This document shows positions 16,385-23,753 of a stretch of DNA of 31,549 nucleotides, in pieces. Made by a program: the position numbers and the translations under genes. Where the stretch lies: positions 1 to 31,549 of the forward strand of contig UQUS01000024.1 in NCBI GenBank assembly GCA_900544335.1, in the 5' to 3' direction. Under the pieces are notes generated by a model, which was given only the letters and a program-made list of their open reading frames with translations, made no database searches and was not told the DNA's origin. Source of the stretch: an uncultured Sutterella sp. (lineage in GTDB: Bacteria; Pseudomonadota; Gammaproteobacteria; Burkholderiales; Burkholderiaceae_F). Numbering within the stretch: the first letter of the stretch is position 1; every line of letters starts with the position of its first letter.

Positions 16385-19300
16385 CGGAAGTTTTTTACTA
16401 CGCCTATTGGAACGGCGAGGCGCTTTCGGACGTTTTTAATGCGACGGCCTCCGTGTTCGCGACGGGAGACTTTTCACGTATCACTTCCGTTGTCGTGTTG
16501 GCTTCGCTGTTGTGTGTCATTGCTTTCGGTGCAATCAAAAACGAAGGCAGGGCCGTGATTCGCTTCGTGGCAGCAGCCGTTCTCATTTGGTTTGTCCTTA
16601 TTGTCCCGAAGGCTTCGGTTGTCATCTACGACGTGCGAGGAGAAACGACGCACGTTGTCGACAATGTTCCGATCGGGATTGCGTTTCCTGCAAGCCTAGT
16701 CAATCGCTTAGGGTACTTTCTTGCGACAACCTATGAGGCAGTCTTTAGCCCCGTTGATGCCGCGCGCTTTACCAGGTTCGGTGCCGTGTATCCTGAGCGT
16801 ATTCTCGAAGCGCTAGCCGCAACAGGACCCGTGACGCGCAGCACACGCGCGGCCTTAAAGACCGTGATCGAAGGATGTATTTTGCCCGAGGCCCTCACGG
16901 ATTCGGTGAAAGCAAACGCGCTCGCGCAAAGCCCCTCTTTGTGGGAAACCGTCACTCAGGACGGGTGGGTTAATCCTGCGCGACGCGTGGTTTTAAACGG
17001 AAAGGGTGTGCTTTCCTGTCCGAAGGCCGTTGCCGAACTGACAACGCTTTTGGAAACGGAAGAGCTCCCGACACTAAAGCGCATTCTCGGCGCGAAACTG
17101 ATGCCTGAGGCCGCGGATCCCGCGTCGGCCTTAGCTGCTGCTCTCCCGCAAGCCGAAACTCTTCTTTACGGGCTTTCACGCTCAATGGATGAAAGCCTGC
17201 GACAAAGCGTTCTTTTGGCGAGCCTTCCGGCTGCGGCATCCTCGTTTACGGCGCGCGCCGATGCTCCGGTCGCATTAGCCGTCGCGCTTTCACGCGCACA
17301 GGGAAATCTTGCAAGTGAAATCAACTATCGCACCATGGCCTCGATTGCCCGCGATGCGCTTCCGAAGATTCGCAATGCCGTTGAGTTTGTGGTCATTGCC
17401 TTATTTCCCGTGTTGGTACTTTTATCTTTAGCGTCTGGTGCAGCAGCAGGCGTTTTGCTACGCGGGTACATTTCGCTATTACTTACCGTGCAGCTTTGGC
17501 CGGCTGTAGCAAGTGTCGTCAATCACCTCATGATAGCAACCGATACAGGTCCCTTCGGGGCTCTAGCGCGGGAGTTCGGCGGCAATACTCTCGCGTCTCT
17601 TGCCCTAATCCGAGAGACCGGGGCCACAAGTCAGGCCATCGCCGGAGCCCTTATGTGCATGGTCCCCGTGATTACTTATGCCCTTGTGCGTGCCGGGGAC
17701 GTTGCCGTCTCGTCGCTTGTTTCGGGGCTCATGGCACCGGCGCAAAGTGCAGCGGCTTCGCAAGGGGCACGGCTGGCGGCCGGGAACCTTGAGCAGGGAA
17801 ATGTCCGAATGGGCAACCGCACGGTCAACACCGTTTCTGCCAACAAGCGGGCTGTGGCGACAGTGTCTGACTCGCCCGATGCCGTGGTGACGACAAGCGC
17901 CTACGGAAGTGTGACGCGCGATGGCTCAGGGGCCGTTACCGGTCTAACTCGCACGAAGATTGATTTCGGGGTTCGTCAGGATGCCACACAGTCGTTGACG
18001 CGAACCTCGGGCTCGACACTCACACGCAAGGAAGCGCTAACGCAAACACGTGCCTCGCGATACATCTATGCTGATGCTCTTGTGAGCAGCGACGCTTCCG
18101 AACGTGGCTTTGCCTCGGCCCTACGCGATGCGGTCCAGGAGGGCCGGGCGGTAACGCAAGAAGCCAGCGGCGGCAGGTCGTCTGTTACCGGAATCGGGGC
18201 GGTGTCGCAGGTCGGAACGAGTCGAGCGGATACGGTCGGAGAATCGTCAACGGTTCGCTCGGAATTCGGGGCTTCACTTAATGTAGGAACGTTTAGGCCT
18301 CAGCCTTTGGCGGGGGCCGGCGGTTTAACCGGTTCGGGTTCAAATCAAGTCGGTGCGCAGGTATTCGGAAATCAAAATTTAAGCTTGGCGCCCTCGAGTC
18401 AAGCCATAAACGGGAAAAACCCCAAGATGGCTTCGACGGTTTTCCCGATGACAAATCTCGGCTCTCAGTTCAATGCACAGGATATGCAATCTCTCATTGA
18501 TACGGCAACCTCGGGTGGCTCAGCCTCACGTTCCGTGCAAGCGAGTGAAGCACGGGCAGAACTCACGCGAGCGGCTGAGCACGTTTCTCGGACCCATAGT
18601 GACGAAGGCGTTCGCAGTGCCGCTCGTCGCTTTATCCGAAATCTATCGGCAACCGATGCCCATAGCCTTGAAGAGGGCACGACCCTTTCTCGCGGGACGG
18701 ACACGGCAGGAACCTTGGCTCAACATCGAACCGGAGCAACGCTCACAACGGTCGATGAGAGCGTCCCTGTGATGCAAGGCGCGATTGAAAGTCACGGATC
18801 GGCAGAAGGTGTGCTCCGAGGGGCTTACACGGATGGATTAACCCCGGTTGCTCAAGCTTCTGACAACCGCGCCATTTTATGCGTGGATCGACCTGAGAAG
18901 TTCGGAGCAGGGGCCGTTCCGCCTGTGCTCCCGCAAGTAGCCGATGCGTACGAGGGATCGGAAAAGGCGTTTCAAAAGGCAGCGACATCCCATGCGGCAC
19001 GTATAGAAGGAGCCGATGAAACAATGCCCTCAACGGTGTCGCCTGGAGAGTTACGACAGCCCGAGACGGAAGTCGGTTTTGAGCAAGCTTTCGGTGCAGC
19101 GCAGGTGTCTATATCCCGAGAGTTGCGTTCGAATCTTTCCGTTGCGGCCTTTGAGCGTGGCGTCTTGCTCCTGACACGAGAGTCGTATCGGCGAGAGAAC
19201 CAAGACAAGAACTACGCCCTTCGCAATGCGTTTTTCTTTGGCTTGGGTTACTCGGCGCCCTCCGAGATTGCGAGTGGTCTCCGAGAAAAAGCAGAGCGCA

Positions 19301-19410
19301 ATCCCGAGCTCGCTCGGGGTATTGCTGCATTAGGAGAGCGTTCTCGCGGAGATGTTTCCGGCAAGGACTGGGAAAAACTCCGGTCCCTGCTTGGTCAGAA
19401 ACTGCAGTGA
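16381..19410 (+). CDS. traG: Conjugal transfer mating-pair stabilisation protein TraG
   Basis: 1009 residues, GTG 16381 with GGGAGG six bases ahead. TraG is an inner-membrane protein whose N-domain is needed for pilus assembly and whose large periplasmic C-domain works with TraN in mating-pair stabilisation and entry exclusion. The family N-terminus VFYYAYWNGEALSDVFNA is present. Membrane segments lie near 35-52, 59-83, 330-360, 362-385 and 415-440. The C-terminal half (about 470-1009) is soluble, Ser/Thr/Gly-rich, with a few coiled stretches. F TraG has 938 residues. No traS/traT/traD follows, unlike F; the operon seems to end here. Confidence 0.93.
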   Translation: MTEVFYYAYWNGEALSDVFNATASVFATGDFSRITSVVVLASLLCVIAFGAIKNEGRAVIRFVAAAVLIWFVLIVPKASVVIYDVRGETTHVVDNVPIGIAFPASLVNRLGYFLATTYEAVFSPVDAARFTRFGAVYPERILEALAATGPVTRSTRAALKTVIEGCILPEALTDSVKANALAQSPSLWETVTQDGWVNPARRVVLNGKGVLSCPKAVAELTTLLETEELPTLKRILGAKLMPEAADPASALAAALPQAETLLYGLSRSMDESLRQSVLLASLPAAASSFTARADAPVALAVALSRAQGNLASEINYRTMASIARDALPKIRNAVEFVVIALFPVLVLLSLASGAAAGVLLRGYISLLLTVQLWPAVASVVNHLMIATDTGPFGALAREFGGNTLASLALIRETGATSQAIAGALMCMVPVITYALVRAGDVAVSSLVSGLMAPAQSAAASQGARLAAGNLEQGNVRMGNRTVNTVSANKRAVATVSDSPDAVVTTSAYGSVTRDGSGAVTGLTRTKIDFGVRQDATQSLTRTSGSTLTRKEALTQTRASRYIYADALVSSDASERGFASALRDAVQEGRAVTQEASGGRSSVTGIGAVSQVGTSRADTVGESSTVRSEFGASLNVGTFRPQPLAGAGGLTGSGSNQVGAQVFGNQNLSLAPSSQAINGKNPKMASTVFPMTNLGSQFNAQDMQSLIDTATSGGSASRSVQASEARAELTRAAEHVSRTHSDEGVRSAARRFIRNLSATDAHSLEEGTTLSRGTDTAGTLAQHRTGATLTTVDESVPVMQGAIESHGSAEGVLRGAYTDGLTPVAQASDNRAILCVDRPEKFGAGAVPPVLPQVADAYEGSEKAFQKAATSHAARIEGADETMPSTVSPGELRQPETEVGFEQAFGAAQVSISRELRSNLSVAAFERGVLLLTRESYRRENQDKNYALRNAFFFGLGYSAPSEIASGLREKAERNPELARGIAALGERSRGDVSGKDWEKLRSLLGQKLQ

Positions 19411-19468
19411 CCTTTTAACGGAAATGATTTGTAAAGAAAAAGTAAATCAGAAATTTCTTTTGTAATGC

Positions 19469-19484
19469 CGGAGGCAAATCTCCG
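19469..19484 (+). promoter_or_regulatory. Small hairpin holding the ribosome-binding site of the GIY-YIG gene
   Basis: CGGAG (19469-19473) pairs with CTCCG (19480-19484) around a six-base loop. The GGAGG here is the only ribosome-binding sequence before ATG 19487, 12 bases away, so pairing may limit translation. Five base pairs only; could be chance. Confidence 0.3.
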
Positions 19485-19486
19485 AT

Positions 19487-20143
19487 ATGGGGAATTCGTT
19501 CGATGCGCTCAGTGACAAAGAAAATCGGTTTAAAGATGATGAAGATGACGAAAAAGAGGAATTCGACAAAATAAAGAAATGCAATGAGAAGCATTTTCAG
19601 AATTTTCATAAAACCCACACAGACGCTAAGCAACTAAAATCAATCTTACTTATGAAGATATTATATATGATTCAAGGTAAAATAAAAGGCTTTGAGGAAG
19701 AAAAGTTAAATTCCTTTGATTTTCATCAAACTACTGATGTTTTTCTTGAGTTTTTGCACGACCAGCATTGTGAATGCATTTTCGACTCGGTCGATATTAT
19801 GGAGAAAAACCGTTATTTGAAGTATTTCGGGCCGGCCGTCTATATTCAATTACGAACAAACGGTTTTGTTTATGTCGGCGAAACCTTTAATCTCTTTGCT
19901 CGGACGATGCAGCACATTCGAAACGGCGTCAAGATTGTCTATATGGGAGCAATTTCCGTCTGGCCTCTTACCAACGACGAGAGAAAAGACACCGAGACGT
20001 TTATCATGGGGCGGGCCATGGAAGCCGGGCTTCCGCTTGAAAACACCGACAAACTCGATCAGGCAATGGAAAGCGCACGAAAAGTTCGGGAGCTTAAAAA
20101 GAAACTAATGGATTCAATGGAGTGGATTCAAGAAGAGCCTTGA
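19487..20143 (+). CDS. GIY-YIG nuclease-like protein
   Basis: 218 residues, ATG 19487 with GGAGG at 19470-19474. The N-terminal ~110 residues are highly charged (acidic DDEDDEKEEFD early), of no known family, and AT-rich DNA. From about 115 a GIY-YIG fold is suggested: PAVYIQL (Tyr119) for the GIY strand, GFVYVGETFN (Tyr129, Gly131) for YIG, Arg139 in LFARTMQH, and Glu170 in KDTETFIMG in the place of the metal-binding glutamate. The Tyr, Arg and Glu positions fit an active nuclease. It stands 76 bases after traG, where F carries traS/traT. Roles could be homing or repair-type nuclease, or defence; none is shown by the sequence. Low GC and different codon use suggest separate acquisition. Confidence 0.75.
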   Translation: MGNSFDALSDKENRFKDDEDDEKEEFDKIKKCNEKHFQNFHKTHTDAKQLKSILLMKILYMIQGKIKGFEEEKLNSFDFHQTTDVFLEFLHDQHCECIFDSVDIMEKNRYLKYFGPAVYIQLRTNGFVYVGETFNLFARTMQHIRNGVKIVYMGAISVWPLTNDERKDTETFIMGRAMEAGLPLENTDKLDQAMESARKVRELKKKLMDSMEWIQEEP

Positions 20144-20162
20144 TTTTTCCTGATAAAAAGCG

Positions 20163-20190
20163 TTTCTTCTCCGGTTGTCCATGGTAAAAT
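20163..20190 (+). promoter_or_regulatory. Weak candidate promoter for the AAA-ATPase gene
   Basis: TTTCTT (20163-20168) and TAAAAT (20185-20190) are 16 bases apart and lie 31 bases before the ATG at 20221. The -35 match is poor. The gene's low-GC upstream gap supports some promoter here. Confidence 0.25.
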
Positions 20191-20220
20191 TCAGAGGTAA
20201 CGCTCAAAATTTTTTTTCCT

Positions 20221-22020
20221 ATGAAAAAAGACCTCGCTATCGGATACGATTCCTTCTCGGATTTAATCGGCAACAATTGCTACTATGTCGATAAAACGCA
20301 GTTTTTAAAAACTGTGTTGCAGGACAAAAGCAAGGTGATGCTTATTACGCGTCCGAGGCGCTTCGGCAAGACGCTGTTCATGAGTACGCTCGAGAGTTTT
20401 TTGCGTATCGACTTGAAGAATCCGGGAAGCACCCATACTCAGGAAACTCTTTTTGATGGACTTAATGTGAGCAAAGACTCGGAGTTTTGTTCTGAGTACA
20501 TGGGACAATTCCCGACAGTCTTTGTTTCTTTCAAAGATGTGTATGGCCAGTGTTTTGAAGATGTTCAGCGTTTGATGGCCGAGACGATTCAAGGTGCTTT
20601 TTTCCCGTTTCGCTTTTTACTGGAAAGTAAGGAGCTGACGGCACAGGAGCGCAATCTCATTTCGGCTTTTGTCAACCTGGATTTTTCCTTACAAGCCATT
20701 CCGAAGGGTTATTTGGAAAAGTCATTGCAAATGCTCGTGAGCGCTCTTGCAAAGCACTTCAAGAAACCGGCGGTTCTTCTGATTGACGAGTATGACGTAC
20801 CGCTGGCGAAGGCAAGCAAGAAGTCCTATTACGACGCCGTTTTGAACATGTTGCGTCAAATGCTCTCGCAAGTACTCAAGCCTCGAGACGTTTCTCAAGA
20901 GATAGTCTCGCAGTCCTATCTAAAAAAAGCCATTCTGACGGGGTGCTTGCGCGTGAGCAAAGAGAGCATCTTTACGGGGCTCAATAACCCAGCGATTAAT
21001 ACCGTTTGGTCGGAAGACCTAAGTTTGTCTGATTCTATCGGGTTTACGCCGATGGAAGTTTCTCAGTTGCTCGATTACTTTGGACTCACTTCGCGTTCGG
21101 AAGATGTCAAGCTCTGGTATGACGGATACAAATTTGCCGGAAAAGACATTTATTGTCCGTGGGATGTGATTAATTTTGCAGACCAAGCCATCAAGAGCGG
21201 GAAGCCCCGAACGTTTGAGCCGAGAAACTACTGGGCCAACACGAGTAGCAACGAGGCTATACAAGATTTCTTAGGCTTTCTGGGTGAACAAGATGCCGAG
21301 AAAATGCAGACGTTGGTTGACGGTAGCTCAATTGAAATTGATGTCAATGATCAACTCAATTACGGCAACATGAAAGAGCATCGCTCGCAGGACTTTTGGA
21401 CACTGCTCCTTGCCACAGGTTACCTGACGCTTGTCAATTCTTCTCCGAAGGGTTCCTCGAATACGACGTACGAGGTGAAAATCCCCAATCGGGAGATTCT
21501 TGAAACGTTCAAGACAAACATTCAAGTGTATTTTTCAACCGGTAACCCGTCGTATGCTCAGAGTGCACAGACAATCGTTCATGCTATTCTCGCAGGTCGC
21601 ACAAACGAGGTCTCGGTGCTTCTCAAGACGCTTTTACGCGGATTTGTTTCGGTCAGAGATACAGCAACGAAGGCTCCCTCGGAGAACTTTTATCACGGAT
21701 TTTTAAACGGGATTTTTTCCTGTGCCGGTTCTCTTGTGAGCAACTACAAATCGCAACCGGAAGCCGGAAACGGATATGCCGATATCGCTTTTCTTTCAGA
21801 GACGACGACCGGGCGTATCGGTGTCGTTATCGAGATTAAGTACTGTAAAGATCCGGATGATCTGTATGAAGCCGCCGAAGCCGCGATTTCTCAGATTCAC
21901 GGGAAGGGCTATGGCGCATATTTTGACAAATTGGGTTGCCCACGAAAACTTGTCTACGGGATTGCCTTTTGTCGCAAGGATTGCGCTGTTACCTCCGGGG
22001 AGCTTCCCCATGGCTCTTAG
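20221..22020 (+). CDS. AAA-ATPase-like protein with PD-(D/E)XK nuclease-like C-terminus (DUF1703 type)
   Basis: 599 residues from ATG 20221. The N-terminus has the family opening LAIGYDSFSDLI...YYVDKTQFLK, then the atypical P-loop RPRRFGKT (44-51) and a Walker B LLIDEYDVPLA (187-197). A middle helical part contains WYDGYKFAGKDIYCPWDVINF (about 299-319) and RNYWANTSSNEAI (about 336-348), both characteristic. The C-terminus is a PD-(D/E)XK nuclease-like fold: GYADIAF with Asp521, then VVIEIKY with Glu538-x-Lys540. Members are common, often in many copies, in gut anaerobes; the cellular role is not established. A repair, mobile-element or defence role has been suggested for the general type. It sits between the transfer and glycan regions and looks like independent cargo. 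Confidence 0.88.
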   Translation: MKKDLAIGYDSFSDLIGNNCYYVDKTQFLKTVLQDKSKVMLITRPRRFGKTLFMSTLESFLRIDLKNPGSTHTQETLFDGLNVSKDSEFCSEYMGQFPTVFVSFKDVYGQCFEDVQRLMAETIQGAFFPFRFLLESKELTAQERNLISAFVNLDFSLQAIPKGYLEKSLQMLVSALAKHFKKPAVLLIDEYDVPLAKASKKSYYDAVLNMLRQMLSQVLKPRDVSQEIVSQSYLKKAILTGCLRVSKESIFTGLNNPAINTVWSEDLSLSDSIGFTPMEVSQLLDYFGLTSRSEDVKLWYDGYKFAGKDIYCPWDVINFADQAIKSGKPRTFEPRNYWANTSSNEAIQDFLGFLGEQDAEKMQTLVDGSSIEIDVNDQLNYGNMKEHRSQDFWTLLLATGYLTLVNSSPKGSSNTTYEVKIPNREILETFKTNIQVYFSTGNPSYAQSAQTIVHAILAGRTNEVSVLLKTLLRGFVSVRDTATKAPSENFYHGFLNGIFSCAGSLVSNYKSQPEAGNGYADIAFLSETTTGRIGVVIEIKYCKDPDDLYEAAEAAISQIHGKGYGAYFDKLGCPRKLVYGIAFCRKDCAVTSGELPHGS

Positions 22021-22319
22021 CCGATGACAAATTGCCGCAAAGGCATTTTGAGTTGTGGCATGAATAGGGTCGGTGCAGGCTAATCTATAAGGGCAAGAGT
22101 CGACAGGAGAACTCTTCGGGAAAACCGACGGGTATTAAACCTCCTTAGCCCCATAGCCTTGGCTGTATAATTCGGTCCACAACGAAAGGAAACTACTCGG
22201 GGGATAAGTTTCCGCACATCTTTGTGCGCACTTTCGCGCTCGAAATCCCCATGTTTTTCAAGGGTCGGTTTGATTTTCTTGATTAATAAATTGCAACACG
22301 ACGGATTTGTGGTTTAGCG
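22021..22319 (+). promoter_or_regulatory. Hairpin-rich 299-base leader of the glycan cluster
   Basis: No gene is seen here. It contains a TATAAT at 22166-22171 (with no good -35 match) and several inverted repeats: AAGAGT/ACTCTT (22095-22116), GGAAACT/AGTTTCC (22188-22213) and CGCACA/TGTGCG (22213-22228). The last two directly abut, downstream of the TATAAT, so they would lie in a 5' untranslated region of roughly 140 bases before the first glycan gene. No JUMPstart/ops-type element and no known riboswitch consensus was recognised. Confidence 0.4.
22188..22228 (+). repeat. Two adjacent RNA hairpins in the leader
   Basis: Stem one is GGAAACT (22188-22194) with AGTTTCC (22207-22213). Stem two is CGCACA (22213-22218) with TGTGCG (22223-22228) and a four-base loop TCTT. 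They share base 22213, so full pairing of both is mutually exclusive by one pair. No T-run follows at once, so a simple terminator is unlikely. Confidence 0.4.
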
Positions 22320-23657
22320 ATGCAAAGTGATGGAAAGACACGGGCTTTGATGTCCGTTCTGATTATCGGTTACTTTATTGCAACCGGAGTTCTTTTCGTT
22401 TTTGCCTGGTTAGCATTTCTCAATAATAACGGGGTTGTTGTTCATGAAAAGTACAACTGGTACGTGACGGCTTTGTATCTTGTTCTGACTGCCTTTTTAG
22501 ATCGGACCTACAGCGCCTTTCGGGTCTCGTACTTAAAACCGAGGCACCTGATTTTCTCGCAGCAGGTTGCGTCTTTCGTAGCGGTTTTCCTCGTTTATGC
22601 AATCGTCTCGGCGGTTTGGGAGGTTCTCTTAAGCCCGGTGCCGTTTATTGTGCTTCTTTTAGCCCAAACGCTTGTCAATGTCCTTTGGTCCTATACGGCC
22701 GATGCCCTGTGGTTTCACTTTCATGCCCCCCTTAGGACCTATGTTCTTTATGGGAACAAAGACGACCTCGTGCGGCTCTCGGAGGTTTATCGCTTCACGC
22801 GTAAGTTTCATGTGGTTAAAGAACTTGCCGTAACACCCGATACCGTCACGCAAGTCTTAGGCGAGACACCCGATGCCCAAGCGCTTTTTGTCATCGGGGT
22901 GTCCGAGGAGATTCGTAATCGCCTGATGATGTATTGCCTGGAGCATTCAATCGAAGGTTTTTCCCAACCGGGGATTCAAGACATCATTCAAGTGAGCGCC
23001 AAGCAAGTTTACTCGTTCGGAATGCCTTTGATGGGAGTCGGTGTCCCGATGCCGGACCCTTTTTACATGATTGTCAAGCGCGTCCTCGCGTTTTTCTTTG
23101 CTCTGATTTTTCTGGTTCTTGTGAGTCCGATATTAATCGGAGCGGCTCTTGCAATTCGTATCTTTGATCCGACGGGCCCGGTAATCTTTACGCAGCAACG
23201 CATGGGACGAAATTTAAAGCCATTTACGTGCTACAAGTTCCGGACGATGTCTGTCAAGGCTCCGCACGACTGCCATCAGCGCGATTTTGATGCCAAAGCC
23301 TTTGTGACGCCCTTAGGATCTTTTTTGCGGGAGTCGTCCATCGATGAGCTACCGCAGATTTTTAATATCCTCAAAGGCGATATGTGTTTTATCGGTCCGA
23401 GACCGATACAGCTTACGGAAAAGGAGCTTATCGCGCATCGTGCCACAATCGGGATTTATCAGCTTTATCCGGGCATGTCGGGATTCGCTCAAGTCTCGGG
23501 GCGCAATACCGTCAACGATGTAGCAAAGCTTCTTTTTGATTACGAATATCTGGAGAAGTTTTCGCTGCTCTTGGACATTAAGATTGTCTTTAAGACTGTG
23601 CTTTTTGTGCTGATGCGAACCGGCGTGTATGTGAAGAAAAGCAGGAAGAAAGCGTGA
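22320..23657 (+). CDS. Initiating sugar-phosphate transferase (polyprenyl glycosylphosphotransferase, WcaJ/WbaP-type)
   Basis: 445 residues from ATG 22320; an in-frame ATG at 22350 is an alternative, and neither has a strong ribosome-binding site. It would transfer a sugar-1-phosphate from a nucleotide sugar to undecaprenyl phosphate, the first step of the glycan. Seen: four N-terminal membrane helices (about 10-32, 43-60, 78-100, 103-125), a CoA-binding-like soluble domain (about 135-235), a fifth hydrophobic segment (about 255-280), then the catalytic bacterial-transferase domain with GPVIFTQQRMG, CYKFRTM, the SSIDELPQIFNIL motif (Asp342-Glu343), CFIGPRP and GMSGFAQVSGRN. Sugar specificity cannot be read from the sequence. 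Confidence 0.93.
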   Translation: MQSDGKTRALMSVLIIGYFIATGVLFVFAWLAFLNNNGVVVHEKYNWYVTALYLVLTAFLDRTYSAFRVSYLKPRHLIFSQQVASFVAVFLVYAIVSAVWEVLLSPVPFIVLLLAQTLVNVLWSYTADALWFHFHAPLRTYVLYGNKDDLVRLSEVYRFTRKFHVVKELAVTPDTVTQVLGETPDAQALFVIGVSEEIRNRLMMYCLEHSIEGFSQPGIQDIIQVSAKQVYSFGMPLMGVGVPMPDPFYMIVKRVLAFFFALIFLVLVSPILIGAALAIRIFDPTGPVIFTQQRMGRNLKPFTCYKFRTMSVKAPHDCHQRDFDAKAFVTPLGSFLRESSIDELPQIFNILKGDMCFIGPRPIQLTEKELIAHRATIGIYQLYPGMSGFAQVSGRNTVNDVAKLLFDYEYLEKFSLLLDIKIVFKTVLFVLMRTGVYVKKSRKKA

Positions 23658-23669
23658 TAAGGGATGGCC

Positions 23670-23713
23670 TCTCCCATGTTAGATGCTTCTTTTCACGGAT
23701 GGGAGACGTTTTT
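23670..23713 (+). terminator. Candidate intrinsic terminator after the sugar-phosphate transferase gene
   Basis: TCTCCCAT (23670-23677) pairs perfectly with ATGGGAGA (23699-23706), eight base pairs around a 21-base loop, and five T follow at 23709-23713. The large loop weakens it. The glycan cluster continues 40 bases later, so it would be a partial or internal terminator. Confidence 0.45.
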
Positions 23714-23753
23714 CAGCGTTTTCCTTTCTTTTAAATTGCGTTAGTAAAGCCTC

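Noticed and set aside
19415..19633. Minus-strand frame for a very hydrophobic 64-72 residue peptide antisense to the start of the GIY-YIG gene
   Set aside because: No ribosome-binding site before its possible starts, and its hydrophobicity mirrors the acidic, Lys-rich plus-strand reading. The plus-strand gene has GGAGG and a recognisable domain. A small membrane protein cannot be fully excluded.
22021..22319. JUMPstart/ops element or known riboswitch in the glycan leader
   Set aside because: No GGCGGTAG-like core and no recognisable cobalamin, c-di-GMP or glycine-type motif; only generic hairpins are seen.
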